From Clostridiales bacterium (lineage in GTDB: Bacteria; Bacillota; Clostridia; Lachnospirales; Lachnospiraceae), in assembly GCA_021199255.1 (NCBI GenBank), contig JAJQIK010000052.1:35910-99909 (forward strand): a stretch of 64,000 bases of DNA, given 5' to 3'. A program made the position numbers and the translations under genes. Each line of letters begins with the position of its first letter. Within the stretch, counting starts at the first letter, position 1. Under the pieces are notes generated by a model. It had not been told where the DNA came from and searched no databases. It worked only from the letters and a program-made list of their open reading frames with translations. Of this stretch, positions 16,209 through 25,576 are shown in pieces.

Positions 16209-18091
16209 ATGCCCTGCTTCCTGCCGCCCAACGAGATATACGCGGTAAGCACCCGCTTGACAATAGAATCGGCGTCTATGCCAATCTCCTGCTTTAACAG
16301 CTCCACATTGCCGTGTTCCACATATTCATCGGGAATGGCTATATTCAGTACCCTGGCAGACTCTCCGAGAGAATCCACATAATCTCTGACCTTCTCGCCA
16401 TAACCGCCGCTTAATACATTTTCCTCCATGGTCACGATCAATTGATGCTCCCTGCACGCTTCTTTAACCGCTTCCTCGTCGATGGGCTTTACGAATCTGG
16501 CGTTGACCAGCGAACAGGCATAGCCCCGTTCCTTTAATTGCTCCCGTACTTCCAAAGCGACCTTAACCATGCTGCCCACCGCCATGAGGATAATGTCCTC
16601 TTCCTCATAGATCGGTTCGCTCCTGCCGTACACGATAAGGGAACGATTGTCCTTTAAACCGTCAAAGGCTTCTCCTCTCGGATAGCGAATGGCAATCGGC
16701 GCTTCAAAGGCAACCGCGAATTTAATCATATCGGAAAGCTCCCATTTGTTTTTGGGCGCCATAATATGCATATTGGGAATAGAGGACAGATAGGATAAAT
16801 CAAAAATTCCCTGATGCGTCTCTCCGTCGCTGCCTACCAGCCCCGCCCTGTCTATGGCAAAAACCACCGGCAGATTCTGAATACACACATCATGCAGAAT
16901 CTGGTCATAGGCTCTTTGCAGAAAGGAAGAATAAATCGCTACAATCGGCTTCAGCCCTCCTGCCGCCAGCCCCGCCGCAAAGGTTACCGCATGCTCTTCC
17001 GCTATCCCTACATCAAAAAAACGGTCGGGATAGATATTGCGGAACCGCTTAAGCCCGGTGCCGTCGGGCATGGCGGCCGTGATTGCGACCACCTTATCGT
17101 CCCGCTGCCCCAGCTTACACATGACAGTAGAAAAGATATCCGTATAATTCGCCTTGTTTCTCGGCTTGCTCGGAATCCCCGTCTCAATATCGAAGGGCTC
17201 TGCGCCGTGAAATCTGGCAGGGTGGCGTTCCGCCGGCGCATAGCCCCGCCCCTTCTGGGTAATCACATGCAGAAGCACCGCCCTTTTCACCTTCTTCGCT
17301 TCCTTCAGCATATGTACCATCGCCTGAATATCATGGCCGTCCACCGGCCCTAAATAAGTAATACCCATATCCTCAAAGAACATGCCCGGTACCACAAGCT
17401 GCTTAAAGCTGCTCTTGGCACGCCGGATCTGGGACACTACCTTATCGCCGTATCTGGATTTACCGTGCAGCGAATTATATACACCCTCCTTTAAGTCCAG
17501 ATACTTGTCCGCGGTTCTGATACTGTTCAAATATTTGGAAACGCCCCCCACATTCTCTGAGATGGACATATTATTGTCGTTGAGCACTATAATATAATTC
17601 GTCTCCAGACGGGAAGCGTTATTCAGCGCCTCATATGCCATGCCGCCTGTTAGGGAGCCGTCGCCGATAACCGCTACAATGGTGTTCTTTTCCCCTTTAA
17701 TATCCCTGGCTTTCACCATACCCAGCCCGGCGGAAATGGAGGTAGAGCTGTGTCCCGTATCAAAGCAGTCGCAGTCGCTCTCCTTGCGCTTTGGGAAACC
17801 GCTCATTCCCCCGAATTTGCGCAGATTTACAAATCCCTCTCTCCTGCCGGTCAGCAGCTTATGGGTATAGGATTGATGCCCTACATCCCAGATCACCTTA
17901 TCCTCCGGCAGATTTAAAAACAAATGAAGCGCCATCGTCAGCTCCACCGCTCCCAGATTGGAGCCCAGATGTCCTCCCGTCACGCTGATGGTCTGAATCA
18001 GAAATTCTCTGATTTCTTCCGCAAGGGCAGCGTAATTCTCCTCCCCGATCTGCTTGATATCATTCGCTTTTTTAATTTTTTCCAGAAACAT
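16205..18091 (-). CDS. dxs: 1-deoxy-D-xylulose-5-phosphate synthase
   Basis: Dxs condenses pyruvate and glyceraldehyde-3-phosphate in the first step of the MEP isoprenoid pathway, using thiamine diphosphate. The 628-residue protein starts MFLEKIKKANDIKQI and has GGHLGSNLGAVELT, the ThDP site GDGSLTGGMAYEALNNA (about 145-161), and DRAGLVGSDGETHQG in the pyrimidine-binding half. The ATG at 18091 with GGGTGA upstream fits the family; an in-frame start 17 codons further up overlaps no conserved sequence. It lies beside ispA, giving both early and late isoprenoid steps in one operon. Confidence 0.96.
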   Translation of the reverse strand: MFLEKIKKANDIKQIGEENYAALAEEIREFLIQTISVTGGHLGSNLGAVELTMALHLFLNLPEDKVIWDVGHQSYTHKLLTGRREGFVNLRKFGGMSGFPKRKESDCDCFDTGHSSTSISAGLGMVKARDIKGEKNTIVAVIGDGSLTGGMAYEALNNASRLETNYIIVLNDNNMSISENVGGVSKYLNSIRTADKYLDLKEGVYNSLHGKSRYGDKVVSQIRRAKSSFKQLVVPGMFFEDMGITYLGPVDGHDIQAMVHMLKEAKKVKRAVLLHVITQKGRGYAPAERHPARFHGAEPFDIETGIPSKPRNKANYTDIFSTVMCKLGQRDDKVVAITAAMPDGTGLKRFRNIYPDRFFDVGIAEEHAVTFAAGLAAGGLKPIVAIYSSFLQRAYDQILHDVCIQNLPVVFAIDRAGLVGSDGETHQGIFDLSYLSSIPNMHIMAPKNKWELSDMIKFAVAFEAPIAIRYPRGEAFDGLKDNRSLIVYGRSEPIYEEEDIILMAVGSMVKVALEVREQLKERGYACSLVNARFVKPIDEEAVKEACREHQLIVTMEENVLSGGYGEKVRDYVDSLGESARVLNIAIPDEYVEHGNVELLKQEIGIDADSIVKRVLTAYISLGGRKQGI

Positions 18092-18148
18092 CGTATTCAC
18101 CCGATCCCTATGTATGATTCCCTGCTTGTCTCTCTTCCGCAAGCTCTT

Positions 18149-19051
18149 CTATTTCTCTCTGTCAATCAACTGCTCCACCAACTGCTCTAAGAAGAAATTA
18201 CGGCGGGGAAAAGAAGTCAGAATCGCCACAGCCTCTTTGGACAACGCCTCTACCTGCTTTTCGGATTCCTCAAGCCCCTTTAAGGACACATAAGTCAGCT
18301 TATGGTTCTTTTCATCGCTTCCCACGGGTTTGCCCAGGATCTCCTGATTCCCTGTCACATCGAGAATGTCGTCCTGTATCTGAAAGGCTACGCCGATATT
18401 GTAAGCGCATTTTTCCACCAGCCCGGCCTCCTCGTCAGAAGCGCCCGCCAGCACCGCGCCTATCATCATGGCGGACTGAATCAGCGCCGCCGTCTTATGC
18501 CCGTGAATATAAAGCAGCATCTCCTCAGAAACCTGTTCTCCCATTTCCTCCGCATTCAAATCCGCGCACTGTCCGCCGATCATGCCATGTACGCCGGCCT
18601 TCCGGCTTAAAATCTGAAGCGCTTTCCCAATGCGGCGATACTCCTCCAAGCTCTCCGCCATATCAAAAGCCGCCGAAGCCGTCTCAAAGGCATCGTTTAA
18701 CAATCCGTCTCCCGCCAGCACCGCCATTCCTTCTCCATATACTACATGAGTCGTTTTTCTTCCTCTGCGGTATTCGTCATTGTCCATGGCAGGCAGGTCG
18801 TCATGCACCAAAGAATAATTATGAATCATCTCCAACGCCGCCATAAACGGTTTGATCGTCTCCCCGGCTCCGCCGAATAAAACCGCGGTCTCCCACATCA
18901 GAATAGGGCGCAGCCGTTTCCCGCCTGCTAACGCCGAATAGCGCATTGCCTCGATCACCGTCCGGGCATAGCCCTCTTCTTTCGGAAGATACTGTTGTAA
19001 AGTCTCTTCCGCCCATTTGGTTTTCTGTAATAATTCTTCCTCAAAATTCAT
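18149..19051 (-). CDS. ispA: Farnesyl diphosphate synthase (short-chain polyprenyl synthase)
   Basis: IspA joins isopentenyl units to make geranyl and farnesyl diphosphate. The 300-residue protein has the first Asp-rich motif with the bacterial two-residue insertion (HDDLPAMDNDEYRRG, about 86-100) and the second, FQIQDDILD (about 226-234). GGKRLRP near residue 43 binds IPP. It overlaps xseB by about 11 nt. The product length class is deduced from the motif type. Confidence 0.94.
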   Translation of the reverse strand: MNFEEELLQKTKWAEETLQQYLPKEEGYARTVIEAMRYSALAGGKRLRPILMWETAVLFGGAGETIKPFMAALEMIHNYSLVHDDLPAMDNDEYRRGRKTTHVVYGEGMAVLAGDGLLNDAFETASAAFDMAESLEEYRRIGKALQILSRKAGVHGMIGGQCADLNAEEMGEQVSEEMLLYIHGHKTAALIQSAMMIGAVLAGASDEEAGLVEKCAYNIGVAFQIQDDILDVTGNQEILGKPVGSDEKNHKLTYVSLKGLEESEKQVEALSKEAVAILTSFPRRNFFLEQLVEQLIDREK

Positions 19052-19295
19052 CTAAGCCACCGTCTTCATTGATCTGAAGTACCTTTTTCTCTACCCGGTC
19101 GATTGTCGCATTGCAATATTGCAGCAGCCTCATTCCCTCGTGATACTGCTGAAAGGACTGCTCCAGAGTAATTTCGTCCGTTTCCAAACGGGCGATCACT
19201 TCTTCAATCCGCTCAAACGCCTCCTCCAGAGACATTTCCGGCTCCTGCCCTTCACCCCATTGTTCCCTGGGCTGCTCCTGATTGTTATATTCCAT
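19041..19295 (-). CDS. xseB: Exodeoxyribonuclease VII small subunit
   Basis: XseB binds XseA to form the single-strand-specific nuclease. The 84-residue protein has the family core SLEEAFERIEEVIARLETDEITLEQSF in two helices, with GMRLLQYCN after it. GGGAGA lies 7 nt before the ATG at 19295; an alternative start five codons upstream would overlap xseA. A negatively charged N-terminal leader of about 20 residues (YNNQEQPREQW) is extra compared with typical members. Confidence 0.92.
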   Translation of the reverse strand: MEYNNQEQPREQWGEGQEPEMSLEEAFERIEEVIARLETDEITLEQSFQQYHEGMRLLQYCNATIDRVEKKVLQINEDGGLDEF

Positions 19296-19297
19296 TT

Positions 19298-20509
19298 CTA
19301 ATTCTCCCATACCTGCGCCTGTTTTTCCACTATCCGCGCCTTAAGCCGCCCGTCCTTCAGATAAACCGCAGCCATCTCTCCGATCTTCGCCTGTTCGACA
19401 GACGACAAGGTCTTCCCGGCCTCATCTGCCACATAGGAATATCCCTGGTTCAGCTTATCCAGAGGGGATAAGCCCTTCATCTGTTCTACATAAAGCGCCA
19501 GCCGGTGCCTCCTGTCAGACAGTTGTCCGTCCATAACATTCTGCAAACGTTCTTCCAGAGATAAGGCCTGCGTCCTCTTCATACGGATCGTGTTGAGAGG
19601 GCTTAAATAACGCAGCCTCAGGCCATACTGCTCCGTCTCTTTCCGGCAGCGCTGTACCGTCCTCTGACACATCTGCCGCAATGTGCCGCCATACTCCGCC
19701 AGCTTATCCTGTAGCTGTTCCAGATCATAAACTGCCAGCTCTGCCGCTGCGGAGGGAGTCGGCGCGCGTAAATCCGCCACGTAATCCGCAATCGTTGTAT
19801 CCGTTTCATGCCCCACCGCCGAAATAATGGGAATCGGGCAGTCGAAAATCGCCTGCGCCACCGCTTCTTCATTAAAAGCCCATAAATCCTCTATGGAACC
19901 GCCGCCTCTGCCCACAATCAGGGTATCCACGCCTATGCGTTCCATCTCCCGAATCCCTCTGACAATACTGGGCGCCGCCGCCTCTCCCTGTACGATGGCG
20001 GGATAAAGGATAATCTGCACATAAGGATTTCTTCTGGCGGCGATATTCATAATATCTCTGACCGCCGCGCCCGTGGCCGCCGTGACTACCCCCAGCGTCC
20101 TGATATATTTGGGAATGGGCTGCTTGTATTCCGGCGCAAACATTCCCCGCTCCTCCAGCTCCCGCTTCAGCAGCTCATACCGCTCATAGAGCGCACCAGC
20201 GCCGTCTAACCGAATCTGTCTGGCATATAGCTGGTATTTGCCGTCCCGCTCGTAGACATCCACGCTGCCGTTTACAATAATCTGCTGTCCCTCCGACAGC
20301 CGAAAGGATAAGCCGCCCCGGTTGGAGGCAAACATAACGCAGGCTATGGTTCCCTTCGCATCCTTTAATGTAAAATAAATATGTCCAGAGGAATGATACT
20401 TGCAGTTACTCACCTCGCCTTTTACCCGAATGGACTGCAGCATAAAATCCTGCGTGAACATATTTTTAATATAAGAATTGACCTGTGCAACTGTATATAC
20501 ATTCTGCAT
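19298..20509 (-). CDS. xseA: Exodeoxyribonuclease VII large subunit
   Basis: The 403-residue catalytic subunit has an N-terminal OB-fold (VYTVAQVNSYIKNMF, then VKGEVSNCKYHSSGHIYFTLKD) and the nuclease domain with GVVTAATGAAVRDI, VGRGGGSIEDLWAFNEE and AVGHETDTTIADYVADLRAPTPS. The start MQNVYTVAQ was chosen because it matches the family and has AGGTG upstream. It precedes xseB with a 2-bp gap and follows nusB by 16 bp. folD, present here in Bacillus, is absent. Confidence 0.95.
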   Translation of the reverse strand: MQNVYTVAQVNSYIKNMFTQDFMLQSIRVKGEVSNCKYHSSGHIYFTLKDAKGTIACVMFASNRGGLSFRLSEGQQIIVNGSVDVYERDGKYQLYARQIRLDGAGALYERYELLKRELEERGMFAPEYKQPIPKYIRTLGVVTAATGAAVRDIMNIAARRNPYVQIILYPAIVQGEAAAPSIVRGIREMERIGVDTLIVGRGGGSIEDLWAFNEEAVAQAIFDCPIPIISAVGHETDTTIADYVADLRAPTPSAAAELAVYDLEQLQDKLAEYGGTLRQMCQRTVQRCRKETEQYGLRLRYLSPLNTIRMKRTQALSLEERLQNVMDGQLSDRRHRLALYVEQMKGLSPLDKLNQGYSYVADEAGKTLSSVEQAKIGEMAAVYLKDGRLKARIVEKQAQVWEN

Positions 20510-20525
20510 AACCACACCTGTCCGT

Positions 20526-20921
20526 TTATGCAAACTTCGCCAGGACGCCGTTTACAAATCCGGAGGAAGCGTCCTGTCCGAACTTCTTGGCAAGCTCCAC
20601 CGCTTCATTGATAGCGACGCCCGTCGGTACGGATTCATCATACATAATTTCATAGACTGCCAGCCTCAGGATCGTCAGATCCACCTTACTCATTCTTCCG
20701 GTGTTCCACCCCTCCGCCTTTTCATCGAGCAAAGCGTCTATCTGCGCAAGCTTCTCTGTAATTTTATTGTATTTGTCGGAAACATACGCAGCGTCGTCTT
20801 CCCTGGCCGCTCCCTCTTCCTCAAAAAAGAACCGCTCCTGCTCCGGCATATCTTCCATTGCGTTAAATTCCACGCGGAACAGCAATTTAAAAATCTGTTC
20901 CCGTAATTCTCGTCTGCTCAT
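20526..20921 (-). CDS. nusB: Transcription antitermination factor NusB
   Basis: NusB with S10 binds boxA RNA in rRNA leaders. The 131-residue protein starts MSRRELREQIFKLLF and ends with DLTILRLAVYEIMYDESVPTGVAINEAVELAKKFG in part, the classical NusB C-terminal half. An insert of acidic residues (about 30-45) is seen. The upstream frame is open for 21 codons, but those residues are unlike the family, so the shorter start was taken even though its ribosome site is weak. Confidence 0.93.
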   Translation of the reverse strand: MSRRELREQIFKLLFRVEFNAMEDMPEQERFFFEEEGAAREDDAAYVSDKYNKITEKLAQIDALLDEKAEGWNTGRMSKVDLTILRLAVYEIMYDESVPTGVAINEAVELAKKFGQDASSGFVNGVLAKFA

Positions 20922-20964
20922 CGTAATTGTAACCGCGCCTTTCTCTCGTGTCCGCAAACAAGGG

Positions 20965-21351
20965 TTATTTCTCTTTCGCCACATGAATACCCGCTATACG
21001 GATATTGACGTCTGTGACTTCCAGCCCCGTCATATTCTCTATCGCGCTTTTGACCTTATTCTGTACCTGCTGGCAGGTCGCCGGAATATTAAAGCCGTAC
21101 TCCATGGTAATGGAAAGCTCTGCTTTTACTTTCTGATTCAGCACCTCCACCCTGGCTCCCTTGGCAAGAGACTTCATCCCCACTTTCTTAAGAAGCTCAT
21201 TGGACACGGTGCCTCCCATGGCGGCTACCCCTTCCACCTCCGCTGCGGCAAGCGCCGCAATCATAGCGACTACGTCGTCCGCTATCTTCACGGTTCCCAG
21301 ATTTCCGTCTTCCTGTAATACATAGGTATTTCGAGCTAATTCCTGTTCCAT
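20965..21351 (-). CDS. Asp23/Gls24-family protein (YqhY-like)
   Basis: The 128-residue protein (LGTVKIADDVVAMIAALAAAEVEGVAAM, then MEYGFNIPATCQQVQNKVKSAIENMTG in parts) is an Asp23/Gls24 family member, like B. subtilis YqhY, which lies in the same place and is linked to control of acetyl-CoA carboxylase. It is the first gene of the large cluster. Two in-frame ATGs occur; the second was taken because AAAGG touches the first one. Confidence 0.88.
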   Translation of the reverse strand: MEQELARNTYVLQEDGNLGTVKIADDVVAMIAALAAAEVEGVAAMGGTVSNELLKKVGMKSLAKGARVEVLNQKVKAELSITMEYGFNIPATCQQVQNKVKSAIENMTGLEVTDVNIRIAGIHVAKEK

Positions 21352-21415
21352 ATCAATAACCATGCCTTTCCCACAATCTGTGAATCTCCTGTCATTCCAT
21401 CCTTGATTCTGAATA

Positions 21416-21444
21416 AGTATACCAAAATTTCTGATTCTTGCCTA
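21416..21444 (-). promoter_or_regulatory. SigA-type promoter of the asp23-nusB-xse-ispA-dxs cluster
   Basis: On the minus strand TAGGCA, a 17-bp spacer and TATACT lie about 65 bp upstream of the asp23 start. Confidence 0.6.
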
Positions 21445-21455
21445 GTCCTATTCCG

Positions 21456-22652
21456 TCAAAGCCAGAAGCTCATACTGTACTGTTTCTCGTTATCCGTGTA
21501 GGATATCACTCCGTCCGGACAGTCCAGATAGCGGAAGATTCCCTGATGAATAATCAGCGCGTCCCTCATCTGCCCATATACCCTGGCATCTGCACATTTT
21601 AAGGTTACATAGGTACTGCCCTTCTCATAGCCCTCCTGAAAAATCTGCTCCAGCCTTTCCTCGTCCCACTGTGTAAAATACACGCCCTCGCGCACATAAT
21701 AATTGTTTTCCATCGCCGTACACTCCGGCAGCTCCACTACATTGTCAATGGTATGGGTAATCTCCAACTGCTTCGTGGTTACGCATAAATAATCATAATT
21801 GATTGTGGGAATTTTTTCATCGGGATATGAGACGGAGCCTTCCACCGCCTGATAAGAGGCGTCGCCCCAGGTCGTATCCACATAATAATACTGCCCGTCG
21901 ATTCTGACCAGATTCCAGGCGTGCCCTTCGCCGCCGATCACACGCCCCAGCGCCAGCGTTGCAAAAACTCCCGCCCTGTTTAACAAATACTGGGTGGCCT
22001 TCGCATATCCCTGACAGACTGAACGGCCTTCGATAAACACGGAACAGATATTCTGGTTATCCTGCGCTGTAGCGTCATATTCGGTGTGGTGAATAAGATA
22101 TTCATAGATATACTTTACCCTGGTATATTCATCTGCGTCCTCCGGAATCCCCGCCAGGCATTGGTTGACATAATCATCGATCGCTTCCTGCTTGTCCTGC
22201 ACCTCTTCCTGGCTGAACTGATAGGTACCGGTAAAGGTAATCTTACGAAGCACATCTCCCAGCGTATATTCTGTATACGTATACCCGTCTACATAGAAAA
22301 TTTCAGGCTGATCGTTGAGAACGCACTGGAAGACCTTCGATATTTCTTCCTTATCACAACTGGACAGCGTCACGTCCTGCTGAAAAGAAAGAAGCGCGTT
22401 GGCAATCTCTCTGTATAATGTCTTCTCCTCCTCCGACAGCATCTGGTAGGCATAGGCGTTTTCCAGATCTGTCTCAGTAAGAAGCTCCTCCTGCTGGAAT
22501 ACCTGCTCGGACAGCCCATACTCCTCCTGCGCCGCTCCCAAATCGGCCTGCTGATAGGTATCGCTCTTCTCATGGGGCAATTCATGCCATGCATAAGCCA
22601 GATATCCGGACAGTAACAACATACCGGCCAATAACATTCCTGTTCTTTTCAT
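21456..22652 (-). CDS. Membrane-anchored transglutaminase-like cysteine protein
   Basis: The 398-residue protein has an N-terminal membrane anchor or uncleaved signal (MKRTGMLLAGMLLLSGYLAY) and a transglutaminase/protease-like domain in the middle. The putative triad is Cys in GRSVCQGYAKATQYL, His in GGEGHAWNLVRID and Asp in YYYVDTTWGD. Such extracellular domains act as proteases, cross-linkers or wall-associated enzymes; the substrate is unknown. GAGGA lies 8 nt before the ATG at 22652, which decides the start. It stands between prfC and the asp23 promoter. Confidence 0.8.
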   Translation of the reverse strand: MKRTGMLLAGMLLLSGYLAYAWHELPHEKSDTYQQADLGAAQEEYGLSEQVFQQEELLTETDLENAYAYQMLSEEEKTLYREIANALLSFQQDVTLSSCDKEEISKVFQCVLNDQPEIFYVDGYTYTEYTLGDVLRKITFTGTYQFSQEEVQDKQEAIDDYVNQCLAGIPEDADEYTRVKYIYEYLIHHTEYDATAQDNQNICSVFIEGRSVCQGYAKATQYLLNRAGVFATLALGRVIGGEGHAWNLVRIDGQYYYVDTTWGDASYQAVEGSVSYPDEKIPTINYDYLCVTTKQLEITHTIDNVVELPECTAMENNYYVREGVYFTQWDEERLEQIFQEGYEKGSTYVTLKCADARVYGQMRDALIIHQGIFRYLDCPDGVISYTDNEKQYSMSFWL

Positions 22653-22691
22653 AGGCAATATCCTCATCACCGCAGATTCCGCACGGTTCTT

Positions 22692-24284
22692 TTAATTTCT
22701 GCCAAACTCAGATAAGATCAGTCCCTCATTTCTCTCTACCGTCATACCGATGCTCCACTGGTTCACAAACAGCAGCAGCGGATTTCCCTTCAAATCTTTA
22801 ATCTTCTTCATATCGGAAGTGCCCGTCAGCTTGTCCAGATCCAGATCCTGATTCTCAATCCAGCGAATGTGCTCATAAGGAAGATGCTCCAGCTTAATCT
22901 CCACATTATATTCATTCTCAAGACGATATTGAAGCACGTCGAACTGCAATACGCCCACCACTCCTACAATAATCTCTTCCAGACCGGTATGAAATTCCTG
23001 AAATATCTGAATTGCGCCCTCCTGTGCAATCTGTGTGATTCCTTTCACAAACTGTTTTCGTTTCATGGTATCAACCTGCCTTACCCTTGCAAAATGCTCC
23101 GGGGCAAAGGTAGGAATCCCCTCATATTCAAACTGCTCCTTCGGCATACAGATCGTATCCCCAATGGAGAAAATGCCCGGATCAAATACGCCGATAATAT
23201 CTCCCGCATAGGCCTCGCTCAATATCTTACGTTCATCTGCCATAATCTGCTGCGGCTGGGACAGCCTCATGACCTTGCCCCCCTGCACATGCTTCACCTC
23301 GGCTCCGGCGTCAAATCTTCCCGAGCAGATACGCATAAACGCCACTCTGTCGCGGTGCGCCTTATTCATATTCGCCTGAATCTTAAAGACAAAGGCGGAA
23401 AAATCATGCTCCACCGGGTCGATCAGCCCTATATCCGCCTTGCGCGGAAGCGGCGGCGTAGTCATCTTCAAAAAATGCTGCAGAAAAATCTCCACACCGA
23501 AATTCGTAAGCGCCGAACCAAAGAAAACAGGGGTCAGTTCTCCCGCCCGTATCAATTCCAAATCATATTCCGCGCTGGCGCCGTCTAACAGTTCTATCTC
23601 GTCAAAAAGCTGCGTCCTGCCCGCTTCGCCGATATACTCCGTCAGCAGCTCTTCCTCTGTAATCGGAATCCGGGTGGCATGTCCCTCTTTGGTTCCCTTC
23701 TCCGTATCGGAATAGGTAATCACGCACTGTCCGGCGCGTTCATAGACTCCCTTAAAGCTCTTACCGGAGCCGATGGGCCAGTTGACAGGACAGGTGGCGA
23801 TTCCCAGCTCCTTTTCGATTTCATCTAACAATTCAAAGGTATCGTTAGCGTCTCTGTCCAGCTTATTGATAAAGGTAAAGATAGGGATATGCCGCATCAC
23901 GCATACCTTAAACAGCTTGCGCGTCTGAGCCTCCACGCCCTTGGACGCGTCGATCACCATTACCGCCGAATCCGCCGCCATCAGCGTTCTGTAAGTATCC
24001 TCCGAGAAATCCTGATGTCCCGGCGTATCCAGAATATTAATGCAAAAGCCGTCATATTCAAATTGCAGGACGGAGGAGGTGACGGAAATCCCTCGCTCCT
24101 TCTCGATTTCCATCCAATCGGAAACCGCATGTCTGGCCGTCGCTTTCCCCTTGACGCTGCCCGCCAGATTAATAGCGCCTCCATATAATAAGAACTTTTC
24201 GGTCAAAGTCGTCTTGCCCGCGTCGGGATGCGAAATAATCGCAAAGGTTCTTCTTTTGTTAATCTCATCCGCATAATTACTCAC
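22692..24284 (-). CDS. prfC: Peptide chain release factor 3
   Basis: RF3 is the GTPase that recycles RF1 and RF2. The 530-residue protein has G1 SHPDAGKTTLTEK, the G2 region ERGISVTSSVLQFEY, G3 DTPGHQDFSEDTYR, G4 NKLD and the RF3-type C-terminal domain (YEHIRWIENQDLD). A GTG at 24284 preceded by GGAGG at 8 nt is preferred; it gives the normal family length. An upstream ATG at 24323 shares a TAATG with the deoB stop and would add 13 non-conserved residues. It follows deoB. Confidence 0.94.
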   Translation of the reverse strand: MSNYADEINKRRTFAIISHPDAGKTTLTEKFLLYGGAINLAGSVKGKATARHAVSDWMEIEKERGISVTSSVLQFEYDGFCINILDTPGHQDFSEDTYRTLMAADSAVMVIDASKGVEAQTRKLFKVCVMRHIPIFTFINKLDRDANDTFELLDEIEKELGIATCPVNWPIGSGKSFKGVYERAGQCVITYSDTEKGTKEGHATRIPITEEELLTEYIGEAGRTQLFDEIELLDGASAEYDLELIRAGELTPVFFGSALTNFGVEIFLQHFLKMTTPPLPRKADIGLIDPVEHDFSAFVFKIQANMNKAHRDRVAFMRICSGRFDAGAEVKHVQGGKVMRLSQPQQIMADERKILSEAYAGDIIGVFDPGIFSIGDTICMPKEQFEYEGIPTFAPEHFARVRQVDTMKRKQFVKGITQIAQEGAIQIFQEFHTGLEEIIVGVVGVLQFDVLQYRLENEYNVEIKLEHLPYEHIRWIENQDLDLDKLTGTSDMKKIKDLKGNPLLLFVNQWSIGMTVERNEGLILSEFGRN

Positions 24285-24322
24285 GTTTTTATCCTCCAAC
24301 TCAAATCTTTCCTCTCCATTCA

Positions 24323-25474
24323 TTACAGCATGGAAGCGCCGGCGAACTCCGGCCTGATGCCGAAATAATCAAGCACGGTCGCCCCGATATCCGCAAAGGT
24401 CTCCCGTGTGCCCAAGTTCGCGGGAACTACCTTCCTGCCATACATCAGAAACGGCGTATATTCCCTGGAATGATCGGTAGATACCGTATAGCCGGGATCG
24501 CAGCCATGATCCGCCGTAATCATCAGAATATCATCTTCTCTCAGCTTCTTCAATATTTCCGGCAGCTTCCGGTCAAAATAAGCAAGAGCCCCCGCATATC
24601 CGTCGATATCATTGCGATGCCCGTAAAGCATATCAAAATCCACCAGATTGACAAAGCATAATCCCTCAAAATTCTGAGCCAGATAATCTAAGGTTCTCTC
24701 GATCCCCTCGCCATTGCCCTGGGTATACACGAAATCCGTGATTCCTCTCCCCGCAAAGATATCCTGAATCTTCCCCACAGAGATCACCGCCTTGTCCGCC
24801 GCTTTCAACTGATCCAGCATCGTCGTCCCCGGCGGCTCCAGGGAAAAATCATGACGCTTCGACGTCCTTGTATAATGGCCGCTTGTTCCCACAAAGGGAC
24901 GTGCAATCACTCTCCCAACCGCGTGCTCCCCCTGTAAAATCCGCCTTGCCTGCCTGCAATATTCATATAGCGTCTCCACCGGCACAACCTCCTCATGGGC
25001 GGCAATCTGAAACACACTGTCGGCAGACGTATAAACGATTAAATCGCCCGTCTTCCGATGTTCATCGCCATACTTCTGAATCACTTCCGTACCCGAATAA
25101 GGCATATTGCACAACACGCCCCTGCCGGTAGCCTTGCGAAACGCCTGTAGAACCTCTTCCGGAAATCCCTTGGGATAGGTCGGCAGGGGGCGTCTGGAGC
25201 AGATTCCCGCGATCTCCCAGTGCCCTATAGTCGTATCTTTCCCTCTGGACGCCTCTTTCATACGGGCGATTCTTGCCGTCGGCGTCTCCACGCCCGCCCC
25301 GCAGGTCACTCCGTCGATATTAAATAATCCCATCTGCTTCATATAAGGCATATAAAACGCAGAGCTTGAGGACACAGACCTCAGCGTATTCGTGCCCTGA
25401 TCGCCATAGGCTGCCGCGTCCTCCATTTCTCCGATACCAAAGCTATCCAAAACGATTAAAAAAACCCTTTTCAT
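24323..25474 (-). CDS. deoB: Phosphopentomutase
   Basis: DeoB interconverts ribose-1-phosphate and ribose-5-phosphate (and the deoxy forms) in nucleoside salvage. The 383-residue alkaline-phosphatase-fold enzyme has metal ligands in VLDSFGIGEMEDA (residues 6-18), GKDTTIGHWEIAG with the phosphorylated Thr (about 89-101), and ITADHGCDPGYTVSTDHSRE near residue 335 (in part). GGAGGCAAAGG precedes the ATG. No nucleoside phosphorylase is adjacent. Confidence 0.95.
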   Translation of the reverse strand: MKRVFLIVLDSFGIGEMEDAAAYGDQGTNTLRSVSSSSAFYMPYMKQMGLFNIDGVTCGAGVETPTARIARMKEASRGKDTTIGHWEIAGICSRRPLPTYPKGFPEEVLQAFRKATGRGVLCNMPYSGTEVIQKYGDEHRKTGDLIVYTSADSVFQIAAHEEVVPVETLYEYCRQARRILQGEHAVGRVIARPFVGTSGHYTRTSKRHDFSLEPPGTTMLDQLKAADKAVISVGKIQDIFAGRGITDFVYTQGNGEGIERTLDYLAQNFEGLCFVNLVDFDMLYGHRNDIDGYAGALAYFDRKLPEILKKLREDDILMITADHGCDPGYTVSTDHSREYTPFLMYGRKVVPANLGTRETFADIGATVLDYFGIRPEFAGASML

Positions 25475-25576
25475 CCTTTGCCTCCATTTCTCCCGCGCTC
25501 ATGATGCGCCTTGTCATAAGACGCCCTTCCCACAATACCATAGGGATATCTTATCATAAATTTTGTGGCCGTGCAC

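Noticed and set aside
16814-17353. 179-residue open frame on the plus strand
   Set aside because: It is antisense to dxs in a GC-rich region; the composition is that of a shadow frame.
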